A DNA stretch of 5,995 nt from Actinotignum schaalii_C (lineage in GTDB: Bacteria > Actinomycetota > Actinomycetes > Actinomycetales > Actinomycetaceae). Both the position numbers and the translations under genes were made by a program. Under the pieces are notes generated by a model. The model searched no databases and had not been told where the DNA came from. It saw only the letters and a program-made list of their open reading frames with translations. Shown here piece after piece: positions 1 through 5,829 of the stretch. Each line of letters begins with the position of its first letter. The first letter of the stretch is position 1. Location: the NCBI RefSeq assembly GCF_034119425.1, contig NZ_JAWUEL010000056.1:1-5995 (forward strand), in the 5' to 3' direction.

Positions 1-2
1 CC

Positions 3-416
3 CGCGCCGCGCTGCGCTCACGCGCCCTGCCTGCTCTGAGTGAGACGCTCGGGCCGGGAACGGTGGAAGCTCTGGCTCGCACCGCCCGCCTGCTGCGCCG
101 CGATAATGAGGCTTTGGACACCTGGGCGGCCCGGGAACTGGCCACCTGGGAAGAACGCGGTGTGGTGAAAGAGGCGGGTGAGCCGGGGTGCGGCGTCGTC
201 GTACCTATTGCACCGCTGCGCGAACTTCCCACGGCCGTGCGCACCCGGATTCTGCGCGTCCTGGCCTTGCGCGTGGGGGCACGCGCCGGGGAGGTGAGCG
301 CGGGGCATATTGAGGCCCTCGACGCGCTGGTGACCGGGCCGGGCGGCGTGCGCCACTGCGACCTGCCCGGGGCGCGAGCGCTTCGGCGCGATAATATTGT
401 CGTCTTCGCGCGTTAG
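3..416 (+). CDS. tilS: tRNA(Ile)-lysidine synthetase TilS, C-terminal part (5' end outside the window)
   Basis: TilS is a cytoplasmic enzyme that uses ATP and lysine to convert C34 of the tRNA-Ile(CAU) anticodon to lysidine, so that the tRNA reads AUA as isoleucine. Only the last 137 codons are present. The frame is open from the first bases of the window and stops at TAG 414-416. The catalytic N-terminal domain with the SGGxDS ATP-pyrophosphatase loop is upstream and not visible. What is seen is the helical C-terminal substrate-binding region of actinobacterial TilS: an R-x-LPALSETLGPG stretch (about 27-59), then EALARTARLLRRDNEALD (66-119) and a GHIEALDALV segment (303-332), ending in LPG followed by a basic RR strand. 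This matches the family pattern as I remember it, and hpt immediately downstream supports it. No canonical start can be given. The identification is fairly secure, though it rests on a fragment without catalytic motifs. Confidence 0.85.
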   Translation, partial: RAALRSRALPALSETLGPGTVEALARTARLLRRDNEALDTWAARELATWEERGVVKEAGEPGCGVVVPIAPLRELPTAVRTRILRVLALRVGARAGEVSAGHIEALDALVTGPGGVRHCDLPGARALRRDNIVVFAR

Positions 417-441
417 GCTTAGAAGCACAGCGGAACTGCTC

Positions 442-447
442 AAGGAG
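442..447 (+). promoter_or_regulatory. Shine-Dalgarno site that fixes the hpt start
   Basis: AAGGAG at 442-447 is complementary to the 16S rRNA 3' end. It sits directly against ATG 448, 3 nt before GTG 451 and 6 nt before ATG 454. Only ATG 454 has normal spacing, with GTG 451 a poor second choice. Confidence 0.7.
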
Positions 448-453
448 ATGGTG

Positions 454-1005
454 ATGGACCACACCGATATGGGTGATAAGTTGGAAAAAATCCTCGTCAC
501 AAATGAGGAAATCCAAGCGAAGCTTGAGGATATGGCGCGTCAGATTGACGCTGATTACGATGGTGACCTGCTCGTGGTGGGCGTGCTCAAGGGTGCCGTC
601 ATGGTGATGGCGGATCTGGTGCGGAAAATCCACTCTCCGCTGAATATGGATTGGATGGCGCTGTCCTCCTACGGGATGGGTACCAAATCCTCCGGCGTGG
701 TGCGGATTTTGAAGGATCTGGATGCTGATGTGACCGGTCGGCACGTCCTCATCGTGGAAGATATTATCGATTCCGGCCTTACCCTCGCGTGGCTGAAGAA
801 GAATCTGCTGGATCGCGGGGCGCAATCGGTGCGGATCGCGGCCATCCTGCGAAAACCCGAGGCGGCTAAAGTTGACGTTCAGGTTGACTACCTAGGCTTT
901 GATATTCCCGATGAGTTCGTGGTGGGGTACGGACTCGACTATGCCGAACAATTCCGGCATCTGCCTTTTGTGGGCACCCTGGCCCCGCACGTTTACGGAG
1001 GATAA
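454..1005 (+). CDS. hpt: Hypoxanthine(-guanine) phosphoribosyltransferase
   Basis: This 183-residue cytoplasmic enzyme transfers phosphoribosyl from PRPP to hypoxanthine and/or guanine, giving IMP/GMP for purine salvage. Visible motifs in order are the GVLKGA pyrophosphate-binding loop (43-48), the mobile flexible loop SSYGMGTKSSG (71-81), the PRPP-binding motif VLIVEDIIDSGLT (98-110, with the E-D acidic pair at 102-103), the KP purine-site lysine (134-135), and the C-terminal GYGLDYAEQFRHLPFVG segment (158-174) typical of bacterial HPRTs. Length is normal for the family. The start is chosen from the SD at 442-447; an in-frame TTG at 397 overlapping tilS lacks an SD and would add residues not seen in the family. 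The gene begins 37 nt after tilS and ends exactly where ftsH begins, so it is probably co-transcribed with both. Preference between hypoxanthine and guanine cannot be read from the sequence. Confidence 0.95.
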   Translation: MDHTDMGDKLEKILVTNEEIQAKLEDMARQIDADYDGDLLVVGVLKGAVMVMADLVRKIHSPLNMDWMALSSYGMGTKSSGVVRILKDLDADVTGRHVLIVEDIIDSGLTLAWLKKNLLDRGAQSVRIAAILRKPEAAKVDVQVDYLGFDIPDEFVVGYGLDYAEQFRHLPFVGTLAPHVYGG

Positions 1006-3327
1006 GTGGACGAACAGCAAGAACCTCGCGGTACTGAACCGGGCGGCACGGCGCCGGGCGGAAGCGAAGCTCGTGGCGGTGAGGCTCGCGGTAGTGAGGC
1101 GCACGGTAGCGAAGCGAGCCGCACCGAACCCAGCGCGTATGAGCGCAAGCGCCGGGCCCGCCGCGCCCACCCGCCGCAGCCGGAAGGCCAGTGCGGTTCT
1201 ACCGGCACGGGCACTAACAGCACGGGCAATAACGGCGGCGCCGGGAAGAACAAGAAATCCCGCGGCTCCGGCTCCGGCCATAAGCTCAGCGAAGAAGAAC
1301 GCACCAGCCGGCGGCGCTGGCGCGTTATCTCCGGCATAGTCATCGCGGCGCTTCTTGCTTTTATCGGAACCAACCAATTCATGGCCATGCAGTGGTCGAA
1401 TATCTCCACTTCGGAAGGTATCGCGCTGCTGGAAGGCACCACCGTCCAGCGGGTGCAGATCACAGACGGCACTAACCGGGTACGCCTGTGGCTAACCGAG
1501 CCAACAAAAACCATGGATGGTGACGGCGATAAACACGACGCCGGGAAGAAGGTCACTTTCCAATACGCTGACCCGCAGGGCCAGCACATCACCACCCTGG
1601 TGGAACGGGCCAATCCGGAACGCGGGCATAACTCGATTGTTCCCTCCCAGAACGTGTTTGTTTCGATGCTCTTCACGTTCCTGCCCATGATCCTCATCTT
1701 CGCGGTGTTCATCTGGTTCATGCGCAGCCAGATGGGGCGCGGCTTCGGGGCGAAGGATGCCAATGCGGATGGTGAAGTCTCCGAGGTACGTTTCTCCGAT
1801 GTAGCCGGGGAAGATGAAGCCGTGGAAGAAGTAAAGGAAGTGGTAGACTTCCTCAAGAACCCGGACCGCTACCAGGCGCTCGGGGCGCGTATTCCGCGCG
1901 GGGTGCTCCTCTACGGCCCGCCCGGAACGGGTAAAACCCTGCTGGCTAAGGCCATTGCCGGGGAAGCACAGGTACCGTTCTTCTCCATCGCTGCCTCGGA
2001 ATTCGTGGAGCTCTACGTGGGTATGGGTGCCTCGCGGGTGCGCGAACTCTTCAAAACCGCGAAGAAAAAAGCCCCGGTCATTATTTTCGTTGACGAAATT
2101 GACGCGGTGGGCCGCGGGCGCGGCAGCGGAGCCCTCAGCCATGGCGAACAGGAACAAACCCTCAACCAGCTCCTCGTGGAAATGGACGGCTTCTCCACTG
2201 ATGAGGCTGTCGTCCTTATTGCCGCCACCAACCGCCCGGACGTGCTGGACCCGGCGCTGCTGCGCCCGGGGCGTTTCGACCGGCAGGTCGCGGTAGATGC
2301 CCCCGATATTCGCGGGCGCGAAGCTATTTTGCGGGTGCACGCGCGCGGCAAGCCGCTGGCGGACGACGTCGACCTGGCCGGGGTCGCCAAGCGCACCCCC
2401 GGGTTCACGGGCGCGGACCTTGCCAATATCCTCAACGAAGCAGCGCTCTTGGCGGCGCGCCGCCACGCCCACGTTATTACCAATGCGGATGTGGATGAAG
2501 CTTCGGATCGCGTGATGGCCGGCCCGCAGCGTTCCAGCCGGGTCATGAGCCCGGAGGATCGGCGCATGACGGCCTACCACGAAGGCGGGCACGCGCTCGC
2601 GGCGGCGGCTTTGCGCTATACCGACCCGGTCACGAAGGTAACTATTTTACCGCGCGGGCGGGCCTTGGGGTACACGATGGTCATGCCCACCGAGGATCGC
2701 TATTCGGTTACCCGCAACCAGCTCCTCGACCAGCTCACCTACGCGCTGGGCGGGCGCGCCGCGGAAGAAATTATTTTCCGGGACCCCTCCACCGGTGCTT
2801 CTAATGACATCCAGAAGGCCACCGAAACCGCGCGGAAGATCGTGACCGAATACGGGATGACCACCGCGGTGGGTGCGGTGCGGGTAGCTCCCACCGCCCA
2901 GGAAGAAGCGAGCTTCGCGGCGGCTTCGCGCACCTCGGATTCCCTGGCTGCCACCGTGGATGAGAACGTGCGGGCCCTCCTTGACCAGGCACTCACCGAA
3001 GCGTGGACGATTATTACCGAAAACCGGGATATTCTCGACCACCTTGCCGAGGTGCTCCTCGATAAGGAAACCGTGCTGGAAAACGAACTCGCGGAGATCT
3101 TCAAGGACGTTGTCAAGGCGCCCGAGCGAGAGGTGTGGCTTTCCGCTCCGGACCGCCCGGTCTCGCAGCGCCCGCCCATCCCACTCCCGGAAGGGAAAAC
3201 CGAGGAGGAAGCGGCAGCGGATTCGCGCCTGCCCGCCCCGGAGCTTCCCGATGCTGCCACGGGGCCGCTCGGCCCGCGCGGTCGGCACGGCGCGGAACAT
3301 GAGGATGCCTCAACCCAGCGGGAATGA
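1006..3327 (+). CDS. ftsH: ATP-dependent membrane zinc metalloprotease FtsH, with a long N-terminal extension
   Basis: FtsH is a hexameric inner-membrane AAA+ protease that extracts and degrades membrane and short-lived cytosolic proteins. This copy has 773 residues, longer than the usual 610-680 or so. A hydrophilic, probably disordered tail (1-105) carries pentapeptide repeats and basic clusters (RKRRARR 47-53, RRRWR 102-106). TM1 follows (about 107-122), then an extracytoplasmic domain (about 125-216), TM2 (about 217-239), and the AAA module: Walker A GPPGTGKT (304-311), pore loop YVGMG (337-341), Walker B IIFVDEID (359-366), and SRH region TNRPDVLDPALLRPGRFDR (408-426) with its arginines. 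The protease domain has zinc motif HEGGH (525-529) and the third ligand, probably D601, in GASNDI. A Pro/Glu-rich tail (about 705-773) follows. GTG 1006 abuts the hpt TAA and has GGAGG at 997-1001. I see no other ATG/GTG/TTG codon in frame before TM1, so the extension must be translated. HGEQEQ (379-384) replaces the usual HDEREQ. Confidence 0.97.
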   Translation: MDEQQEPRGTEPGGTAPGGSEARGGEARGSEAHGSEASRTEPSAYERKRRARRAHPPQPEGQCGSTGTGTNSTGNNGGAGKNKKSRGSGSGHKLSEEERTSRRRWRVISGIVIAALLAFIGTNQFMAMQWSNISTSEGIALLEGTTVQRVQITDGTNRVRLWLTEPTKTMDGDGDKHDAGKKVTFQYADPQGQHITTLVERANPERGHNSIVPSQNVFVSMLFTFLPMILIFAVFIWFMRSQMGRGFGAKDANADGEVSEVRFSDVAGEDEAVEEVKEVVDFLKNPDRYQALGARIPRGVLLYGPPGTGKTLLAKAIAGEAQVPFFSIAASEFVELYVGMGASRVRELFKTAKKKAPVIIFVDEIDAVGRGRGSGALSHGEQEQTLNQLLVEMDGFSTDEAVVLIAATNRPDVLDPALLRPGRFDRQVAVDAPDIRGREAILRVHARGKPLADDVDLAGVAKRTPGFTGADLANILNEAALLAARRHAHVITNADVDEASDRVMAGPQRSSRVMSPEDRRMTAYHEGGHALAAAALRYTDPVTKVTILPRGRALGYTMVMPTEDRYSVTRNQLLDQLTYALGGRAAEEIIFRDPSTGASNDIQKATETARKIVTEYGMTTAVGAVRVAPTAQEEASFAAASRTSDSLAATVDENVRALLDQALTEAWTIITENRDILDHLAEVLLDKETVLENELAEIFKDVVKAPEREVWLSAPDRPVSQRPPIPLPEGKTEEEAAADSRLPAPELPDAATGPLGPRGRHGAEHEDASTQRE
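1030..1134 (+). repeat. 15-bp tandem repeat encoding seven pentapeptides in the FtsH N-terminus
   Basis: Residues 9-43 of FtsH divide cleanly into seven five-residue units: GTEPG, GTAPG, GSEAR, GGEAR, GSEAH, GSEAS and RTEPS. The pattern is Gly, small/polar, Glu, Ala or Pro, then a variable residue; six of seven units have Glu at position 3. The matching DNA units (for example GGTAGTGAGGCGCAC and GGTAGCGAAGCGAGC) differ mostly by point changes. This suggests growth by slippage or unequal exchange followed by drift. It lies wholly inside the coding frame, so a change in unit number would not shift the frame. Confidence 0.8.
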
Positions 3328-3373
3328 GCGTGAAAAATACGGGTGCATGAGCTCGGAGAGTGAGGACGCATGA
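3324..3373 (+). other. ftsH-folE junction: two 8-codon reading frames chained by ATGA overlaps
   Basis: ATG 3324 overlaps the ftsH stop (ATGA 3324-3327) and opens a frame encoding MSVKNTGA that stops at 3348-3350. ATG 3347 overlaps that stop (ATGA 3347-3350) and opens a second frame encoding MSSESEDA that stops at 3371-3373. The folE ATG at 3370 overlaps that stop in turn (ATGA 3370-3373). The three ATGs are exactly 23 nt apart, and the first two 23-nt units match at 14 of 23 positions. The geometry is seen directly. A role as a termination-reinitiation relay carrying ribosomes from ftsH to folE is inference, and so is the alternative of a decayed duplication of the folE start region. Neither mini-frame has a convincing ribosome binding site of its own. 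I see no terminator or promoter in this 42-nt gap. Confidence 0.4.
3355..3360 (+). promoter_or_regulatory. Shine-Dalgarno site for folE
   Basis: GGAGAG at 3355-3360 lies 9 nt before ATG 3370. GAGGA at 3362-3366 is also present but only 3 nt from the ATG. It lies inside the second 8-codon frame, so folE could receive ribosomes both directly and by coupling. Confidence 0.55.
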
Positions 3374-3996
3374 ACTCAGTGGAACCGGCGCAAACCGGCC
3401 AGGTAGATAGCAACGTTGCGGATACGCCGCGGGTTGATACCGCGCGGGTAGAGCGGGCCGTGCGGGAAATCCTCACCGCTATTGGTGAGGACCCGAACCG
3501 CCCCGGCCTGGTGGATACTCCCGCGCGGGTGGCCCGCGCTTGCGCGGAGATCTTCGCCGGTGTGGGCAAGGATCCCGATGCGGTGCTCGATGCCCAATTC
3601 GCGGAGGACTTCCACGAAATGGTGGTGGTACGGGATATCACCTTCTATTCCATGTGTGAACACCATCTGCTGCCTTTCTTCGGGGCGGCCCATATTGTCT
3701 ATATCCCCGGGGAAGAAGGGAAGGTTACCGGCCTATCCAAACTGGCCCGGCTGGTAGAAGGCTACGCGCGCCGCCCCCAGGTGCAAGAGCGCCTCACCAC
3801 CCAGATTGCCAATGCGCTGCGCGACCGCCTGGGTGCGGCCGGGGTACTCGTGGTGGTGGAAGCCGAACATATGTGCATGACCATGCGCGGGGTGCGCAAT
3901 TCCGGTTCACGTACCGTCACCTCGGCGGTGCGCGGCATGCTGCGTAAACCGAGCACCCGCGCCGAAGCCATGAGTCTTATCGAACGGGGAGCCTGA
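3370..3996 (+). CDS. folE: GTP cyclohydrolase I (FolE type)
   Basis: FolE converts GTP to 7,8-dihydroneopterin triphosphate plus formate, the first committed step of tetrahydrofolate synthesis; it is a cytoplasmic homodecamer. The 208 residues fit the family length. The conserved fold starts near residue 26 (RVERAVREILTAIGED), after a variable leader. The zinc and catalytic residues are intact: C96 and H99 in CEHHLLPF, C169 in AEHMCMTMRG, and catalytic histidines H98 and H167 by analogy with the E. coli enzyme. The GLSKLARLV (121-129) and QERLTTQ (139-145) stretches and the closing GSRTVTSA (179-186) are classic FolE. With the zinc cysteines kept, this is the zinc-dependent FolE1 form, not the FolE2 type. 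ATG 3370 is supported by GGAGAG 9 nt upstream and overlaps the stop of an 8-codon frame. folP follows after 1 nt. Confidence 0.97.
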   Translation: MNSVEPAQTGQVDSNVADTPRVDTARVERAVREILTAIGEDPNRPGLVDTPARVARACAEIFAGVGKDPDAVLDAQFAEDFHEMVVVRDITFYSMCEHHLLPFFGAAHIVYIPGEEGKVTGLSKLARLVEGYARRPQVQERLTTQIANALRDRLGAAGVLVVVEAEHMCMTMRGVRNSGSRTVTSAVRGMLRKPSTRAEAMSLIERGA

Positions 3997-3997
3997 A

Positions 3998-4909
3998 ATG
4001 CCAACACCTATGCCATTGCGCGATCCGGAACTCCTTGGGGGATCCCGCACCCGCGTTATGGGTATCCTCAACGTCACCCCCGATTCTTTTTCCGACGGCG
4101 GGAGCTGGGCCACGGTCGATACCGCCATCGCGCACGGCCATGAACTCATCGCCGCCGGGGCGGATATCATCGACATCGGTGGGGAATCCACCCGCCCGGG
4201 TGCCACCCTCCTCAGCGCCGCGGAAGAATGGGAACGTATCGGGCCGGTGGTACGCGAACTAGCCGGGTATATCCCCATCTCGGTTGATACCTACCACGCG
4301 GACACCGCGGCGCGGGCCTGCGCGGCCGGCGCCCGCATTATCAACGACGTGACCGGTGGGCGCGGGGACAGCGCCATGTGGGAAACCGTGGCCGAATCCG
4401 GGGCCTACTATGTACTCCAACACGGGCGCGGCGATGCACAAACCATGAACTCCCTAGCCGGCTACCGCGCTATCGGGCGCGAGGTGAGCACGGAAGTGCT
4501 CGAGCGCGTGGCCGGCGCCGTTGCCGCCGGAATTGCTCCCACCAGGATCATCATCGACCCGGGCTTCGGCTTCGCAAAAATGGGCGACGACGATTGGCGC
4601 CTGGCGGCCCATATTGACGAATTCCTGTGGGCTGGCATGCCGGTCCTCATCGGAGTTTCCCGCAAACGCTTCCTCGCCGAAGTGACCCCGGAAGGCCTAC
4701 CCGCCAGCGGGCGAGACGGCGCCACCGCGGCACTGAGCACCTATTTCGCTGAAAAAGGCGTGTGGGCGGTGCGGGTTCACGATGTAGCATCCTCGCGGAT
4801 CGCGGTGGATACCGTGGCCAAACTGCGCGAATGCGGACTGGTCTCCACCTCCCAACCCGGAGTAGCCCGCCCCGAAAACGCGGGAGCTACGGAGGCCGCG
4901 CGGTCATGA
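3998..4909 (+). CDS. folP: Dihydropteroate synthase
   Basis: FolP condenses 6-hydroxymethyl-7,8-dihydropterin pyrophosphate with p-aminobenzoate to give dihydropteroate; it is the sulfonamide target. The 303-residue TIM-barrel carries the family motifs in order: MGILNVTPDSFSDGG (21-35), DIIDIGGESTRPGA (56-69), ISVDT with D97, INDVTGG (115-121), IIDPGFGFAK (185-194), GVSRKRF (219-225, with the pABA-loop Ser-Arg-Lys) and RVHDV (259-263). F31 and P67, positions equivalent to known sulfonamide-resistance sites, have the ordinary residues, as does T65. One departure is LQHGRG (140-145), where the family usually has an MHM/MHW-R-G motif; the histidine and arginine are kept. The last 20 or so residues are variable. 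ATG 3998 has GGGGA at 3986-3990 with a 7-nt spacer. The gene starts 1 nt after folE, and its TGA overlaps the folB-folK ATG. Confidence 0.96.
   Translation: MPTPMPLRDPELLGGSRTRVMGILNVTPDSFSDGGSWATVDTAIAHGHELIAAGADIIDIGGESTRPGATLLSAAEEWERIGPVVRELAGYIPISVDTYHADTAARACAAGARIINDVTGGRGDSAMWETVAESGAYYVLQHGRGDAQTMNSLAGYRAIGREVSTEVLERVAGAVAAGIAPTRIIIDPGFGFAKMGDDDWRLAAHIDEFLWAGMPVLIGVSRKRFLAEVTPEGLPASGRDGATAALSTYFAEKGVWAVRVHDVASSRIAVDTVAKLRECGLVSTSQPGVARPENAGATEAARS
4862..4890 (+). other. Possible RNA hairpin just upstream of the folB-folK ribosome binding site
   Basis: GTAGC (4862-4866) can pair with GCTAC (4886-4890), and CCGC (4867-4870) with GCGG (4880-4883). This gives a 9-bp stem with a 2-nt bulge and a 9-nt loop containing GAAAA. 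The stem ends one base before GGAGG (4891-4895). It lies in the weakly conserved last codons of folP. It has no U-tract, so it is not an intrinsic terminator. In GC-rich coding DNA such pairing can be accidental. Confidence 0.3.
4891..4895 (+). promoter_or_regulatory. Shine-Dalgarno site that decides the folB-folK start
   Basis: GGAGG at 4891-4895 is 10 nt before ATG 4906 and 13 nt before ATG 4909. No comparable site precedes the later in-frame ATG 4945, which is nearer the conserved part of FolB. The upstream start at 4906 is therefore preferred. Confidence 0.6.
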
Positions 4910-5829
4910 TGGGAGTACCCCCACGTATCCACAATGCCCTCGCCATGCTCGGATGCTGCCTGGATACCGTGAGCATCACCGGCGTGGAAGTATCCGCCCG
5001 GCACGGCGTCTACGCGGAAGAACGCGAAGCCGATCACCCTTTTATTTTCGACGTCGCAGCTCTCGTGGACACCAGCGCGGCCGGCCACGCAGATGACCTC
5101 GCGGCCACAATCTCCTACGCGGATCTGGCAGAGGATGCCCGCACGGTCGGGGAAAGTGCTCCCGTGAGCTTGATCGAAACACTGGGGGAGCGGGTAGCCA
5201 GCCGGGTTCTCGCGCACGGGGCCCTGGCCACCGAAGTTACCGTGCACAAACCCGAAGCCCCGGTGCCGGGCCGCTTCGCGGACGCCCGGGTCACCGTGCG
5301 CCGCCTGGCAGCTATTGCTCGCGGCGGAACCATGCGGGAAATGGTGATTGGGATGGGTGCGAACCTGGGGGAACGCGAAGAAACTCTTAGCGCTGCCCTC
5401 ACCCAGATTGCCGCGCTCCCCGTCCATATTGACGCGGTCTCCTCATTCCATACCACCGCGCCCGTGCTTGCCCCCGGGCAGGAGCCGCAACCGGATTACC
5501 TCAACGCGGTACTGCGCCTGACCACCGAACTGTCTCCCCTAGAAGTGCTGGCCGCACTCCGTGCTATTGAGGTGCGGGCCGGGCGCCAGCGCCGCATCCA
5601 GTGGGGAGCACGCACCCTCGACCTTGATATCGAATGGGTGGAAGGAGTACGCAGCACCCACCCGCTTCTCACCCTTCCCCACCCGCGTGCCCATACCCGC
5701 GCCTTCGTGATGGAACCCTGGCAAGAAATCGATCCGGAGGCCACCGCAAAACTGGAACGCGCCCGGATACGCGAGCACGCGGGTGCCGGCTGCGGCGTCG
5801 GCCCCGATACGGGCGGGCACGATGCGTAA
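4906..5829 (+). CDS. folBK: Bifunctional dihydroneopterin aldolase / HPPK (FolB-FolK fusion)
   Basis: A 307-residue fusion of two successive folate enzymes. The N-terminal FolB domain (about 20-134) cleaves dihydroneopterin to 6-hydroxymethyl-dihydropterin. It shows ARHGVYAEER (31-40) with catalytic E39, ISY with Y71, SLIETL with E91, and HKPEAPVPG (114-122) with catalytic K115, aligned to S. aureus FolB E22, Y54 and K100. The C-terminal FolK domain (about 146-280) adds pyrophosphate from ATP. It shows GMGANLG (149-155), VSSFHTTAP (178-186), PDYLNAV (196-202), WGARTLDLDI (233-242) with Mg ligands D239 and D241, and PHPR...R (258-265). The domains are joined by only about 10 residues, with an in-frame ATG at 5332 that could give free FolK. 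FolB-FolK fusions are known (SulD of pneumococcus). ATG 4906 overlaps the folP stop by 4 nt and is set by GGAGG 4891-4895. An 18-residue leader precedes the FolB fold; ATG 4945 would remove most of it but lacks an SD. Confidence 0.95.
   Translation: MMGVPPRIHNALAMLGCCLDTVSITGVEVSARHGVYAEEREADHPFIFDVAALVDTSAAGHADDLAATISYADLAEDARTVGESAPVSLIETLGERVASRVLAHGALATEVTVHKPEAPVPGRFADARVTVRRLAAIARGGTMREMVIGMGANLGEREETLSAALTQIAALPVHIDAVSSFHTTAPVLAPGQEPQPDYLNAVLRLTTELSPLEVLAALRAIEVRAGRQRRIQWGARTLDLDIEWVEGVRSTHPLLTLPHPRAHTRAFVMEPWQEIDPEATAKLERARIREHAGAGCGVGPDTGGHDA

Noticed and set aside
390..395. GATAAT as a possible -10 promoter element for hpt
   Set aside because: No -35 element at suitable distance and no extended -10. 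The AT-rich patch is explained by Asp-Asn-Ile codons at the end of tilS.
397..453. TTG 397, ATG 448 or GTG 451 as the hpt start
   Set aside because: TTG 397 has no SD and adds non-family residues; ATG 448 touches the AAGGAG; GTG 451 is only 3 nt from it. ATG 454 fits best.
993..1856. Antisense open frame of 287 codons opposite the ftsH N-terminal half
   Set aside because: Low-complexity shadow of the repeat-containing ftsH 5' end, with no motifs.
1492..2592. Long antisense open frame (366 codons) opposite ftsH
   Set aside because: GC-rich coding DNA leaves long open frames on the opposite strand. The translation is rich in R, H and G with no recognisable domain, and the + strand frame is unmistakably ftsH.
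3328..3369. Terminator or promoter between ftsH and folE
   Set aside because: No stem with a U-tract and no convincing -35/-10 pair; the gap is filled by the two 8-codon frames.
2960..3373. + strand frame of 137 codons overlapping the ftsH 3' end
   Set aside because: Arg/Ser-rich out-of-frame product of ftsH. Only its last 8 codons (from ATG 3347) are of interest, as part of the ATGA chain.
2739..3641. Antisense open frame of 300 codons across the ftsH-folE junction
   Set aside because: Ser/Arg-rich composition typical of a shadow frame. It would overlap two well-supported genes, and I see no domain in it.
4762..4905. Upstream extension of the folB-folK frame into folP (GTG 4762)
   Set aside because: It would overlap 148 nt of conserved folP coding sequence with no homology to FolB, while ATG 4906 has a good SD and ATGA coupling.
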